A stretch of 64,000 nucleotides of DNA from an uncultured Myxococcales bacterium (lineage in GTDB: Bacteria > Myxococcota_A > UBA9042). Below the pieces are notes generated by a model, which did no database searches, was not told the DNA's origin, and saw nothing but the letters and a program-made list of their open reading frames with translations. The stretch is taken from contig CAIMLR010000007.1 in the NCBI GenBank assembly GCA_903842345.1, forward strand, positions 372,001-436,000. Reading direction: 5' to 3'. How positions within the stretch are numbered: the stretch's first letter is position 1; each line of letters opens with the position of its first letter. Below are positions 26,010-35,231 of the stretch, piece by piece. The translations under genes and the position numbers were made by a program.

Positions 26010-26825
26010 CTACTTCAGCCCGGCCGCTGCTTCCACTTGCGCATCGGTCCAGACGATCGGCGGTTGCGTCCATGGATCGCTGACGACCACCTGCCCCGCC
26101 ACGCTCCGGAGCAGCCCGAGCACGCTGCCGTCGGTGTGAAATGGCTTGCCCAGCGCGTCGACCTGGGCCAGCGGGTTGCGGTACGACAGGTAGACCGCAT
26201 CGCCCACCGCCACGGACGGCACGGCGCCGAGGTTCAGCATGCGCAATTCCATCGCGGAGGTCTTGGTCACGCACTTTCCCAGCGACGGCGGAGACGGCGT
26301 GGACGTGCCCGGCACCCAGGTCTGCGTCGTCGGCTCCAGCAGCGCCGGGCAGACGCCCACTTCAACGTAAAGCGTCAGGTTTTCCGCCCACGCCTCCCAG
26401 CCCAGCTTGCCGCTCAGCAGCCGCTTCTCCGTCGTGACCTGCAGCACGGGCACGGGCAGTCGCAGCGCCAGCGCCGTCAACAAGCTCGCTTCCGGACAAC
26501 TGGGCGAATCCGGGCACGTCAGCTTGCCCCAGACCTTGTACGGCAGCCACGCCTGGATCACAGCTGTCACTTTACCGCGAATTTGCGTGCCTTGAATCGG
26601 CAACTGCCCAAGCCCCGGCTGCGGCACGCCGAACAGCCAGTTGTCCGACGTGTCGTTGGTCACGAACAGTTCGTGCGGCGTGGCGAGCGTGCCATCCGCA
26701 GTTGCGGCATCCGCTGGCGGCGCGGGCACGGGCAGATCGGGCGCCATGCACGTGGGGAGCGAGACAAGGGCGAAAGACGCGCCAACAGTCAGCAGCATAG
26801 CCAGACGGGAACGGCGCGTCGTCAT
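26010..26825 (-). CDS. Exported or lipid-anchored protein, unknown
   Basis: 271 residues with GGGGAG just before the ATG. The signal peptide (LLTVGASFALVSLPTC) ends in a Cys that could be lipidated, although the sequence before it (LPT) is a weak lipobox. A Pro/Ala/Asp linker follows, then a beta-rich region with four Cys (LTCPDSPSCPEAS and VCPALLE..GKCVTKTS) that may form two disulfides. No family recognised. It is the middle gene of three minus-strand transcription units and is separated from the next by 98 nt. Confidence 0.55.
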   Translation of the reverse strand: MTTRRSRLAMLLTVGASFALVSLPTCMAPDLPVPAPPADAATADGTLATPHELFVTNDTSDNWLFGVPQPGLGQLPIQGTQIRGKVTAVIQAWLPYKVWGKLTCPDSPSCPEASLLTALALRLPVPVLQVTTEKRLLSGKLGWEAWAENLTLYVEVGVCPALLEPTTQTWVPGTSTPSPPSLGKCVTKTSAMELRMLNLGAVPSVAVGDAVYLSYRNPLAQVDALGKPFHTDGSVLGLLRSVAGQVVVSDPWTQPPIVWTDAQVEAAAGLK

Positions 26826-26923
26826 GATGAATCTCCCCAGATTTCAGAAGTTTACGCCAAAGGCACGAGACTGCAAGTCACATCCGGAAGGTCGGCCCTC
26901 AGACGAACGACGGACGGCGCCGG

Positions 26924-27763
26924 TCATTTCCCGATCTTGGCCGCCTGCAGACCCAAGGGCGGCACGCCGTTGGTTAGCCAGCCGCCGACGCATTTCAAGC
27001 GCTGCGAGCTGAACGTCATGCCGGCCTTGTGCGCCGTCCAGGTGTAAGTTCCCGGCGTGGCTCCGGCGATCAGTACGCCGCCGTCGGAGGTCGTCATCGC
27101 CAGCGTCTTGTCGGGCACCGTGCTCGTGTTGAAGTAGAACGGCCCGTTCGCTTGCGGCAGCGTTGGTTCAGTCGTCACCGTCGCGCCCGGCTCGCCCGGC
27201 GCCCACCACAGGCCCTGACTGTCGCCCATGGCCGTCACCGTCACGACCATCTGGCATTGCGTCGGATCCGTCGGGTCAAAACCCATCATGGCGCCGAGGT
27301 AGACCGCGATGAGCCGGGTGACGACCTGGAAGTTCACGTTCGCGACGTCCTTGTTGCCGATGGGGATGACCGGCGACAAGCTCGGAAAGTAATCCGGATG
27401 GACCACCGCGACGGTGAACTCGCCGCCTTGTGGCAGCCCGCTGAAGGTGAAGCTGCCGTCCAGGGCCACGGGCTGTGAGACGGTCGGGAACTCCAGCAGG
27501 TACGCGGTGGCGCCGGTGACGTCCTTTTGCTGCTCGATGGCGCCGGGGCCAGTTGCATCAAAAAAGAAGGCCGCGCCGCTGAGCTTGCGATCGCCCGCCA
27601 CCCATACGGGCCCCGAATCTGGCGCTGCTGCATCCGGGGACGCGCCGTCGGCCGTCGCCAAGGCGTCCTGCCCGGCCGCGTCGGCAAGCGCTGCGGTGTC
27701 CTGGACGGTACTGGAGCAGCCGAGCAGCCAGCAGGCCGCGATCCACGTGAAGATTTGCCGCAT
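26924..27763 (-). CDS. Lipoprotein with carboxypeptidase-regulatory-like (CarboxypepD_reg) fold
   Basis: 279 residues. It begins MRQIFTWIAACWLLGCSS with a good lipobox (LLGC, Cys16), then an Ala/Asp-rich linker to about 50. The next section, SGAAFFFDATG..VALDGSFTFSGLPQGGEFTVAVVHPDYFP, has the look of an Ig-like carboxypeptidase regulatory domain (default value, GSFTFSGLPQG, then aromatic turn). A C-terminal portion repeats a similar idea (GVLIAGATPGTYTWTAHKAG). Probably cell-surface or periplasmic; function unknown. Confidence 0.6.
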   Translation of the reverse strand: MRQIFTWIAACWLLGCSSTVQDTAALADAAGQDALATADGASPDAAAPDSGPVWVAGDRKLSGAAFFFDATGPGAIEQQKDVTGATAYLLEFPTVSQPVALDGSFTFSGLPQGGEFTVAVVHPDYFPSLSPVIPIGNKDVANVNFQVVTRLIAVYLGAMMGFDPTDPTQCQMVVTVTAMGDSQGLWWAPGEPGATVTTEPTLPQANGPFYFNTSTVPDKTLAMTTSDGGVLIAGATPGTYTWTAHKAGMTFSSQRLKCVGGWLTNGVPPLGLQAAKIGK

Positions 27764-28063
27764 GTTGTGTCCGTGTCTGGCGCGATTGCCGAAAGGCTGC
27801 GTGTGGTTGCCGGGCCGGAACGCTACGCGCTGGCGGGGTCCCGGTCAACTGGAACCGCAATCGCCCGTCCACCTGCGGTATTCGCCGCGTCCGACCGCGC
27901 AAAATTCCCCGGCGCAAACCGGCCCACTGCGTCATCTGCCGCGCTACCAGGCCTTCGCGTTGCGGTTTCGCGGTGAAGCTGAGCCTTGGCACGACCCTTG
28001 CTCTGATCTGGGCGTTCTGCGTGCTGGTGCGCGCGGTGCGCGAACTGAGTTGGAGGTGCGCTC
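27764..28063. other. Divergent intergenic region
   Basis: 300 nt between two divergent exported-protein genes. It must hold both promoters, but I see no clear consensus elements, hairpin terminator or credible small gene. Composition is like the flanking genes. Confidence 0.5.
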
Positions 28064-29680
28064 ATGAAGTCAACGCTTGGGGGTTTGTCGGTGGCGCGCG
28101 TGCATTCACATCGTCCCGTGTGGTGGCTGGCTGGGTGTGCCTTGGCTTCGGCGCTGTTGCTGAGCCATTGCGCTTCCTCCAGCGCGGACGGCGGCTCAGG
28201 ATCGGGACAGAAGGCCAACGCGCTCACGGGCGTGACCAACGCGAGCGTCAGTTTCGTGTTCTTTGACGAAAACGGCGCGCAATTGAACAGCGCCGCCGTG
28301 ACCCAGCGGATGACCAACAGCGTCGGCGCGAGCATCCTGAGCTCCGGCACGTTTGATTTGGACACGCTCAAGGCCTTGACGCTCAACACGAGCTCGATGA
28401 CGTCGGACGGCACGTGGACAACGCCGTTCGCCCAACTCGATACGATTCCGCATCAGGGCCTGATGGTGCACTGGGACACGGTGGACACCGGGTATTCGAC
28501 GTTTCTCATCGACAACGACGGCGCGGGCTTCAGCGCGCCCGGGACGTACGTCTTCAATGAGCGCGCGGCGCTGGACGCGCGGCGGCACTACCTCACCTCG
28601 GTGAACGCCCGGCCGAACTACGCGCCTTCGAGCGCGTTTGTCGCGCAGCGGCAGGCCATCGACGCGTGTTTTGTCCAGCTCGCCGCGGCCACGACACAGT
28701 CGAGCAAGGGCGCGCTGGGGCAGCAATGCCTGAACCTGCTCGCGCTCAGCATGTCGACGATGATGCGCGAATTCGGCAAGCAGGTCGCCATGACGATGCC
28801 CGACGACCACGCCTTTTGGGGCGTGACAATCAATCCCGGCGAAAGCGGCGGTATCGACACGGATTACGCCAAGCTGCAGGACCTCGTTGCCCTCTTCGCG
28901 CCGCAGCACCGCTGGGTGCGCATGGTGATGGGCGGCACAGGCAGCGACAATTTCGCGCTGTTGACGACGCTCGCCGGGTGGGCCGAGACCAACCAGATTC
29001 ACACGCTCGGCCAATTGTTCGACAGCTCGGCGCAAGCCTCCATCCCGCTCGCGACGTTCAAGAAACGCGTGAACAAGGCGCTCACCTACCCGGGCATCGA
29101 GAAGTTCACGGCGTGGGAGGTCGGCAACGAAGTGAACGGCGGTTGGACCGGCGCGCAGATGCCGGCGAAAATCGCCTACGCATCCGCCGCGGTCAAGGCC
29201 AAATTCCCGGAGAAAATGGTGTGCCTCACGTTCTATTGGTATGCCATGCAGGACACGCTGACCGCGAGCCTGTTCAACTGGATCGACACCAACATGACCC
29301 AGTCGATGCGCGACAGCATCGACTGCGTGACGCTCAGCATTTACATCGACCAACAACCGCTCGGATTCCTGTGGGACATGGTCATGACCAAGCTGTCAAC
29401 GCTGTTCCCGGGCAAGAAGGTCATGGTCGGCGAGATGGGCTTCATCAATGACCCGACGGTCAAGACGTTCTTCAAGGAAGGTCCGCTCGCATGGACGGAG
29501 CCCCAGGGCGCGGCGGATTACATCAACAGCCGCTACCTCTCCGCCTTTGCGACGCCAAACGCGGTCGGCGGCGGCTTCTGGTGGTACTACGACAGCGAGA
29601 TGGTCGGCAAGACCGCGAAATGGCAGGCGTTGCGGGACACGTATTGCAGCGTATATCCGACGCTGTGCACGACCAAGTAG
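28064..29680 (+). CDS. Exported glycoside-hydrolase-like (clan GH-A type) protein
   Basis: 538 residues, with GGAGGTG 6 nt before the ATG. A hydrophobic N-terminus (WWLAGCALASALLLSHC) followed by a Ser/Gly-rich linker points to export, perhaps as a lipoprotein. The second half looks like a TIM-barrel glycosidase: HRWVRMVMGGTGSDNF, FTAWEVGNEVNGGW (Glu near 356, position of the acid/base in strand 4) and VMVGEMGF (Glu near 457, position of the nucleophile in strand 7), about 100 residues apart as in clan GH-A. GGGFWWYYDSEM near the end fits the strand-8 aromatic. Substrate cannot be told; the N-terminal 200 residues may be an accessory domain. Confidence 0.6.
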   Translation: MKSTLGGLSVARVHSHRPVWWLAGCALASALLLSHCASSSADGGSGSGQKANALTGVTNASVSFVFFDENGAQLNSAAVTQRMTNSVGASILSSGTFDLDTLKALTLNTSSMTSDGTWTTPFAQLDTIPHQGLMVHWDTVDTGYSTFLIDNDGAGFSAPGTYVFNERAALDARRHYLTSVNARPNYAPSSAFVAQRQAIDACFVQLAAATTQSSKGALGQQCLNLLALSMSTMMREFGKQVAMTMPDDHAFWGVTINPGESGGIDTDYAKLQDLVALFAPQHRWVRMVMGGTGSDNFALLTTLAGWAETNQIHTLGQLFDSSAQASIPLATFKKRVNKALTYPGIEKFTAWEVGNEVNGGWTGAQMPAKIAYASAAVKAKFPEKMVCLTFYWYAMQDTLTASLFNWIDTNMTQSMRDSIDCVTLSIYIDQQPLGFLWDMVMTKLSTLFPGKKVMVGEMGFINDPTVKTFFKEGPLAWTEPQGAADYINSRYLSAFATPNAVGGGFWWYYDSEMVGKTAKWQALRDTYCSVYPTLCTTK

Positions 29681-30059
29681 CGATTCAGCCCGCATCCCGC
29701 AGCGCGTTCTGGCCGCCCTTTGAGGCCGGCACTCATCCCCAATCATCTGCAATCACAGCGAAATACTTGACCAAGCGGCAACGGCGGGTCGAGCCAGCGC
29801 TTGAGCGGTGCCGCCCGCAGCCCGCCCAGACTCCGCGGCATCTTGCGCTCGCGGCACAGCGCGCTCAGCGGCGGGGTGATCCTCGACGCTGTCCCGGCAG
29901 CCCGCGCCGCGCGTTCCGTCGCGCCGATGCGCGTGCGCGTGCCGATCGACGCCTCACGACGCAGCTTCCGAGGGTTCTTGCGTGGGTTGGAGGGATGGAC
30001 GGGCTGTACGACTTGCCGGACCTGCCGGACCTGCCCGCGCAGCCGCGCCAGCGGGCGCG
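29681..30059. other. Convergent intergenic region with short tandem repeat
   Basis: 379 nt between two converging genes. The stretch near 30006-30036 contains a short CTTGCCGGAC/CTGCCGGAC/CTGCCCG tandem repeat. No strong terminator hairpin with a T-run and no credible coding sequence was found. Confidence 0.4.
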
Positions 30060-33000
30060 CTACTGGAAGACGTAGGCCGCGCCGCTCTGGGTCGCGCCAT
30101 TGCTCGCCTGGTTGCCGCCGACGCCCGTCGCGCTGCTGGACTCGCCGACCGCGCCGACGACGACTGTGTTGCCGGAGATCGCCACGGACATGCCGAATTG
30201 GTCGGTGCCTTCCGTGTTGGATGCTTTCAGATAGACCTGTTGGCTCCAACTCGTGCCGCTGCGGCCAAATGCGTACGCCGCGCCGGCGTTGCCCGCGGAG
30301 CTGTCGGTCTGGTCGCCGCCGATTCCGGTCGCCTTGCTGGCCTCGCCGTATGCGCCGACGACGACGGTTTCGCCCGCGATCGCCACCGCGTAGCCGAAGA
30401 AGGCGTTGACGTTGCTGTGCGACGCCTTCAAGTACGCCTGCTGGCTCCACGCCGCGCCGGTGCGCAGGAACACGTACGCCGCGCCGCTCGATGCGGTCCC
30501 GTTGTTTGCGCCATCGCCGCCGACTCCGGTCGCGCTGCTGGACTCGCCAAACGCGCCGATGACCGCCGTTTCGCCGGAGATCGCCACGGAAATGCCAAAA
30601 TTGTCGTTCGCGCCGGTGTTGGATGCCTTCAAGTAGGCCTGCTGGCTCCATGCCGCGCCGCTGCGCAGGAACACGTAGCCGGCACCGGCAGCCGCCGCGC
30701 CGTTGTTGGTCTGCGTGCCGCCGACGCCCGTCGCGTTGCTCGCCTCGCCCGACGCGCCGATGACGACCGTCTCGCCTGAAATCGCCACTGAGATGCCGAA
30801 TTGGTCGTTGGCACCGGTGTTGGAGGCTTTGACGTAGGCCTGCTGGCTCCATGCCGCGCCGCTGCGGATGAACACGTAGGCCGCGCCGCTGTCCGCCGCG
30901 CCGTTGTTGCTCTGCGTGCCGCCGACACCCGTGGCGTTGCTGTCCTCATACGGTGCGCCGACCACGACGGTATCGCCCGCGATCGCCACGGACGTGCCAA
31001 AACCGTCGCCCGCCGCGCTGTTGGACGCCTTGAGGTACGCCTGCTGGCTCCAGATCGCGCCGCTGCGGAAGAAGACATAGGCCGCACCGGCGTCCACTGC
31101 CGAGTTGTCCGCCTGGTTGCCATCGACTGTTGTTGCATTGCTGGCCTCCAAATCCGCGCCGACCACCAGCGTGTCGCCATCGATTGCGACACTCCAGCCG
31201 AAGTCGTCGCCTTCCCCGCTGTTGGATGCCTTGAGGTACGCCTGCTGGCTCCACGTCGTGCCGCTGCGGACAAAGACGTACACCGCGCCGCTGAACTGTG
31301 CCGCGTTGCTGCTTTGGTCGCCGTTGACGCCTGTGGCGCTGCTGCCCTCAAACGGCGCGCCGATGACCAGGGTGTCACCGGAAATCGCCACGGCGTTGCC
31401 AAAGTTGTCGACCGCGCCGGTATTGGACGCCTTGACGTATGCCTGCTGCGTCACAGCGCTGCGCGTCACAGAAAGCGTGAACGTCAGGTCGCTCTTGCCC
31501 GCCGCGCTCGCGACGACCGTCAGCGTGTTGACGCCCAGGTTCAGGAGAACGGCCGCCGACGCCACGCCAGCGGTCAACGGCGCCCCGTTCAGCTTCAACG
31601 TCACGCCGGGGGAAGCGGACACCAGCACGGTGACGTCCTGCACGCTGAGCGGGAAGCTGACGGCGTAGCTCAATTTGGCGACTGTAAAGCCGGACAGCGG
31701 CACGCCGTTCAAGCTGATGCCCGTGACCATGGCGGCGCAGGTCGTGCCATCGCCGACGTAGAGCGCCCCGCATACGCATCCGGTCGCGGCGCTGCACGTG
31801 GCATTGGGGTCGCACGGAGAAGCCGGTCCGGCGCAGGTGGTCCCGGTGCAGACGTCGCCGCTCGTGCAGCTGTTGCCATCGCTGCACGGCGTGCCATTGC
31901 CGACCGCGAGGTTCGCACAGCCTGAAGCCAGCGCGGACTTGGCCGGATCGCAGGTGTCGTTGGTGCACGCGTTGCCGTCGGCGCACGCGGCGTGGTTGGG
32001 CGTTGTGACACAGCCGGAGCCGACCGCGCAGGTGTCCGTGGTACACGTCGCGCCGTCGTTGCACGCGCTGTCCACTGGCGTGTGGGTGCAGGCGCCCGTG
32101 CCATTGCAAGCGTCAGTGGTGCACGCGATGCCGTCGTTGCAGTTCGCTGCGGTGCCGACGCACAAGCCGCCGACGCACGCGTCATTCACCGTGCACGCGG
32201 CGTTGTCCGTGCAGACCGCACCGTTGTTGCCGATCACCGCCTTGCAGCCGCTGGCCGGATCGCACGCATCGACGGTGCACGGATCGCCGTCATTGCAGAC
32301 CAAGTCCGCGCCCTTGCACGTCGTGCCCACGCAGGCGTCGCCCGTTGTACACGCGCTGCCGTCGTCGCAGCCGACACCGCCCGCAGCGGTGTGGATGCAG
32401 CCGGTCGTCGGGCTGCAGCTGTCCGTCGTGCAAGCGTTGTTGTCATTGCAGTTCAGCGCGCCGATGCCTTGGCAGCTTCCCGCCTGACACGCGTCGCCGG
32501 TCGTGCACGCGGTGCCATCGTCGCATGGCACCGCGTTCAGGGGCGCATGGCTGCAGCCTGCCGCGCCGCACGCGTCGTCGCTGCATGGATTGCCGTCGGC
32601 GCAGTCGCTTGGGGTCGGCGTGCCGCTGCAGATGCCGTTGCTGCAAACGTCCCCGTGCGTGCACGCGATCCCGTCGTCGCAAGCATTCTGACTGGCGACG
32701 TGCACGCAGCCCGTGGCGGAATTGCAGCTGTCCGTTGTGCAGCCGTTGCCATCCTCGCAGGTGAGCGCCGTGCCCTGGCAGTGGCTCACGGTGGCGTTGC
32801 TGCACGCGTCGCCCGTGGTGCACGCGCTGCCGTCGTCGCAGCTGCCGAGGACGTTGGCGTGCTGGCAGCCGGTGGCCAGATTGCACGTGTCCGCTGTGCA
32901 CGGGTTGTTGTCGTCGCAGCCCTGGTTGCTGCCGGTGCACGCGCTGCCAACGCACGCCTCGCCCAGCGTGCACGCATTGCCGTCATCGCACAAAGTGGTA

Positions 33001-34244
33001 ACGGCGACCGGGATGTGGACGCAGCCCGCGCCGTCGTCGCAACTGTCCACCGTGCACACGTTGCCGTCGTCGCAGCCCGCGACCTCCCCGGCGCACACGC
33101 CGCCCGCGCAGTGATCGCCCACGGAGCAGATCTGGCCGTCCGAACAACTCGCGGCATTGGCAATGTGCGTGCAGCCCGTCGCCGGGGCGCAGCCGTCGTT
33201 GGTGCAGACGTTGCTGTCGTCGCAGTCGATCGCCGTGCCCACGCAGACACTCAGCGCGCAGTGATCGCCGCTGGTACACGCGTCGCCGTCCGAGCACGTC
33301 AGGCTGTTCGGGGTGTGCAGGCAGCCGACCGCGGGCAAGCAACTGTCCGTCGTGCACGGATTGCTGTCGTCACAGCTGAGCGTCGTGCCCACGCAGCTGC
33401 CGGCGGCGCAGTGGTCGCCGAGGGTGCACGCGCTGCCGTCCGCGCACGGTGCGGCGTTGTTCTCGTGCGTGCAGCCGGTCGCGGGCGTGCAGCTGTCCGT
33501 CGTGCATGGGTCGCCGTCGTCGCATGGAAGGGTTGCGCCGACGCAGATGCCAAGCAGGCACTGATCGCCGACGGTGCAGGCGCTGCCGTCCTCGCAAGCC
33601 GTGACGTCGGCGGTGTGCACGCAACCGATTGCCGGATTGCACGTGTCGGTCGTGCACGGGTCGCCGTCCTCGCATGCGGCGGCCGAGGCACAGCCACCGT
33701 CCACCTCCGCGGCGTCTGCATCCTCAGCGACATCCACCGCGTCGCTCGCGTCCGTGCCAACGTCCACTTCCGCGCCGACGTCCGTGTCCGCGTCCTTGCC
33801 AACGTCCGCGTCTGCCTTGGCATCGGCGTCGCCGCTGGCGTCCGCATCGATCTGCGCGTCCGTGCCGCCGCTCGCGTCTGCGTCTGCGGTGGCGTCCGTG
33901 CCCGCGCTGACGTCGGCGGCGTCGACCGGATCGACCTCGTGGACGGCGTCCGCGTCATGCCCTGCGTCGCCGTTGCCCCCGGGATCGTCGACGGCGTCCG
34001 TGCCAGCGCTGTCTGGAACATCGACGTCTGCCGGCGTGTCGACCGGATCGACAAGGTCAGCCGCCACATCCACCGCGTCGAGGAGCGCATCGTCCAACGT
34101 GGCGTCGCTGGAACCTGAGCTGTCCTGCTGGGTGACATCGTCGCCGCTGCTCCCGACGCCCTTTGTCCCGCAGCCGACGGTTACGCTGGCGATGAACACG
34201 AGGCCGACGCAGGAGCCAAAAACGCTGCGAGAGAAGGTGCACAT
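30060..34244 (-). CDS. Giant surface lipoprotein: Asp-rich linker, Cys-rich repeats, cadherin-like sandwich, FG-GAP-like repeats
   Basis: 1394 residues. A lipobox signal peptide (ASVTVGC, Cys25) is followed by a very acidic low-complexity linker to about 190 (runs of DADA, GTDA). Next come about two dozen Cys-rich units of roughly 25 residues, alternating CDDGDPCTTDSCxPATGCxH and CxDGSACTxGDxCxxGxCxG types, from about 190 to 820. One cadherin-like beta-sandwich domain (VTGISLNGVPLSGF..LNLGVNTLTVVA) follows, then seven FG-GAP-like repeats to the C-terminus (FGxSVAISGDTVVIGA, GAAYVFxRSGAAWSQQAYLKAS). GGAG precedes the ATG. This is a typical large adhesin-like lipoprotein of Myxococcota-type genomes. 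The FG-GAP part would form a beta-propeller with metal-binding loops. Function is presumably adhesion or surface structure. Confidence 0.85.
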   Translation of the reverse strand: MCTFSRSVFGSCVGLVFIASVTVGCGTKGVGSSGDDVTQQDSSGSSDATLDDALLDAVDVAADLVDPVDTPADVDVPDSAGTDAVDDPGGNGDAGHDADAVHEVDPVDAADVSAGTDATADADASGGTDAQIDADASGDADAKADADVGKDADTDVGAEVDVGTDASDAVDVAEDADAAEVDGGCASAAACEDGDPCTTDTCNPAIGCVHTADVTACEDGSACTVGDQCLLGICVGATLPCDDGDPCTTDSCTPATGCTHENNAAPCADGSACTLGDHCAAGSCVGTTLSCDDSNPCTTDSCLPAVGCLHTPNSLTCSDGDACTSGDHCALSVCVGTAIDCDDSNVCTNDGCAPATGCTHIANAASCSDGQICSVGDHCAGGVCAGEVAGCDDGNVCTVDSCDDGAGCVHIPVAVTTLCDDGNACTLGEACVGSACTGSNQGCDDNNPCTADTCNLATGCQHANVLGSCDDGSACTTGDACSNATVSHCQGTALTCEDGNGCTTDSCNSATGCVHVASQNACDDGIACTHGDVCSNGICSGTPTPSDCADGNPCSDDACGAAGCSHAPLNAVPCDDGTACTTGDACQAGSCQGIGALNCNDNNACTTDSCSPTTGCIHTAAGGVGCDDGSACTTGDACVGTTCKGADLVCNDGDPCTVDACDPASGCKAVIGNNGAVCTDNAACTVNDACVGGLCVGTAANCNDGIACTTDACNGTGACTHTPVDSACNDGATCTTDTCAVGSGCVTTPNHAACADGNACTNDTCDPAKSALASGCANLAVGNGTPCSDGNSCTSGDVCTGTTCAGPASPCDPNATCSAATGCVCGALYVGDGTTCAAMVTGISLNGVPLSGFTVAKLSYAVSFPLSVQDVTVLVSASPGVTLKLNGAPLTAGVASAAVLLNLGVNTLTVVASAAGKSDLTFTLSVTRSAVTQQAYVKASNTGAVDNFGNAVAISGDTLVIGAPFEGSSATGVNGDQSSNAAQFSGAVYVFVRSGTTWSQQAYLKASNSGEGDDFGWSVAIDGDTLVVGADLEASNATTVDGNQADNSAVDAGAAYVFFRSGAIWSQQAYLKASNSAAGDGFGTSVAIAGDTVVVGAPYEDSNATGVGGTQSNNGAADSGAAYVFIRSGAAWSQQAYVKASNTGANDQFGISVAISGETVVIGASGEASNATGVGGTQTNNGAAAAGAGYVFLRSGAAWSQQAYLKASNTGANDNFGISVAISGETAVIGAFGESSSATGVGGDGANNGTASSGAAYVFLRTGAAWSQQAYLKASHSNVNAFFGYAVAIAGETVVVGAYGEASKATGIGGDQTDSSAGNAGAAYAFGRSGTSWSQQVYLKASNTEGTDQFGMSVAISGNTVVVGAVGESSSATGVGGNQASNGATQSGAAYVFQ
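30063..31450 (-). repeat. Seven tandem ~200-nt repeats encoding FG-GAP-like blades
   Basis: Seven tandem units of about 66-68 codons with high DNA similarity; for example TGCTGGCTCCA recurs about every 200 nt. Each encodes a DxFGxSVAIxGDTVVxGAxxExSxATxxG element and an AAYVFxRSGxxWSQQAYLKAS element. Seven blades would close one propeller. Confidence 0.8.
31790..33690 (-). repeat. Tandem Cys-rich repeats (about 24 units of ~75 nt)
   Basis: Alternating codon-level repeats encoding CxDGxxCTxDxCxxxxGCxH and CxDGxxCTxGDxCxxGxCxG. The units contain six Cys per A+B pair segment and are probably disulfide-linked rods. The repetition explains the long open frames on the opposite strand here. Confidence 0.75.
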
Positions 34245-34580
34245 GGGAACTCCACAAGCGCGCAGATGTCACGCGATACGGGGCCACACACGGTCCAGGC
34301 CACAGAATAGGTGCGCGTCACCGCCCGCCAAGTGGCTGTCGACGCCTGGGGGATTCTTTGTTGGCGAACGGGGACGGGCGCGCCTGCACGGTCAGCACCG
34401 GCAGCGGATGGATGCCTTGCCCCAAGGCGGATTTTCATGGATTCCTGCCGAATAATCGTCCCAGCTGACGGCCGTTCGCGGCGGACCTCGATACCGATCA
34501 ACCAGATGAAACGTGTGAAGAATTTTGTTAGCCGTGTCCCAACCGACCGGGCTGTGGAGTCTACTGGAGGGTGTGGCGCC
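34245..34580. other. Divergent intergenic region
   Basis: 336 nt between the giant lipoprotein gene (minus) and the beta-lactamase relic (plus). The frame is open on the plus strand but has no signal peptide or recognisable motif, so I treat it as non-coding. GGAGG at 34566 serves the downstream ATG. Confidence 0.45.
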
Positions 34581-35231
34581 ATGGGGCGGCTGACGCATCC
34601 GCTCCTGACGTGCACGGCCAAGCTGGCCGGCGACAATCCGCTGGGGCCGCTGGAACTCAAAGTGCGTGAGATCCTCGCTGTTGCCGCGCACGCGGGTCTG
34701 AAGCGCGCGGCTGTGCACGTCGCGGACCTGGAGACGTGCGCGTCGTTCGACATCGGGCCGACCGAGCGGTTCCACCCGGCGAGCATGCTGAAGCTGACGC
34801 CGGCCTTGGCATGGCTGCGCCGCGCGGCGGTGGATGGGCAGGTGCTCAAGCAACGCCTGACCGATGACCTGCCGCCCGGCTTGGAAACCAAGGACGACAA
34901 GAACCTGCCGAGCGCGCTGACCAACGGCCAGAGCTACGAGGTTGCGGATCTGCTGCGACGGATGCTTGTGGACTCGCGCGACGACGCGCTGCTGCTCCTC
35001 AAGCGCGACCAGAGCGCGGCTGAACGGGATGCGATTTGGCAGGACCTGGGCGTGCCGCTGGCGCGCGCGGTGGGTGCGCCGGCGTTGAAGCGCGAATTGC
35101 CGATGGAAACGCAACGAGCCCGATGGCGGCACGGTGCGGATGCCCAGGGTGCGGTTGACCGTGAGCGCCGCGCTCGGCACACTCATTGCACCGGGCAAGT
35201 ACCGCGCGCCGGCCGGGAAAGACCATCATGA
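34581..35231 (+). pseudogene. Frameshifted, truncated class A beta-lactamase-like gene
   Basis: An ATG at 34581 (GGAGG 10 nt upstream) opens a reading with class A serine beta-lactamase features. FHPASMLKL holds the SxxK nucleophile motif in the expected setting, and VDSRDDALLLL stands where SDN lies. Near 35100 the coding signal moves to another frame. From about 35104 the +1-phase frame shows strongly GC-biased third positions and reads EPDGGTVRMPRVRLTVSAAL, matching the omega-loop to helix segment after E166 (TTMPxAMAxxLxxLL). The shifted frame runs into the next gene with no KTG motif, so the C-terminal third is lost. Either a decayed gene or, less likely, a sequencing error plus deletion. 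No signal peptide remains. Confidence 0.6.

Noticed and set aside
31790-33690. Regular repeats as a CRISPR array
   Set aside because: The repeats are coding, in frame with a Cys-rich protein, and lack constant repeats with unique spacers.
30801-34118. Very long open frames on the plus strand opposite the giant lipoprotein
   Set aside because: They mirror the repetitive, GC-biased codons of the real minus-strand gene and have no ribosome sites or recognisable domains.
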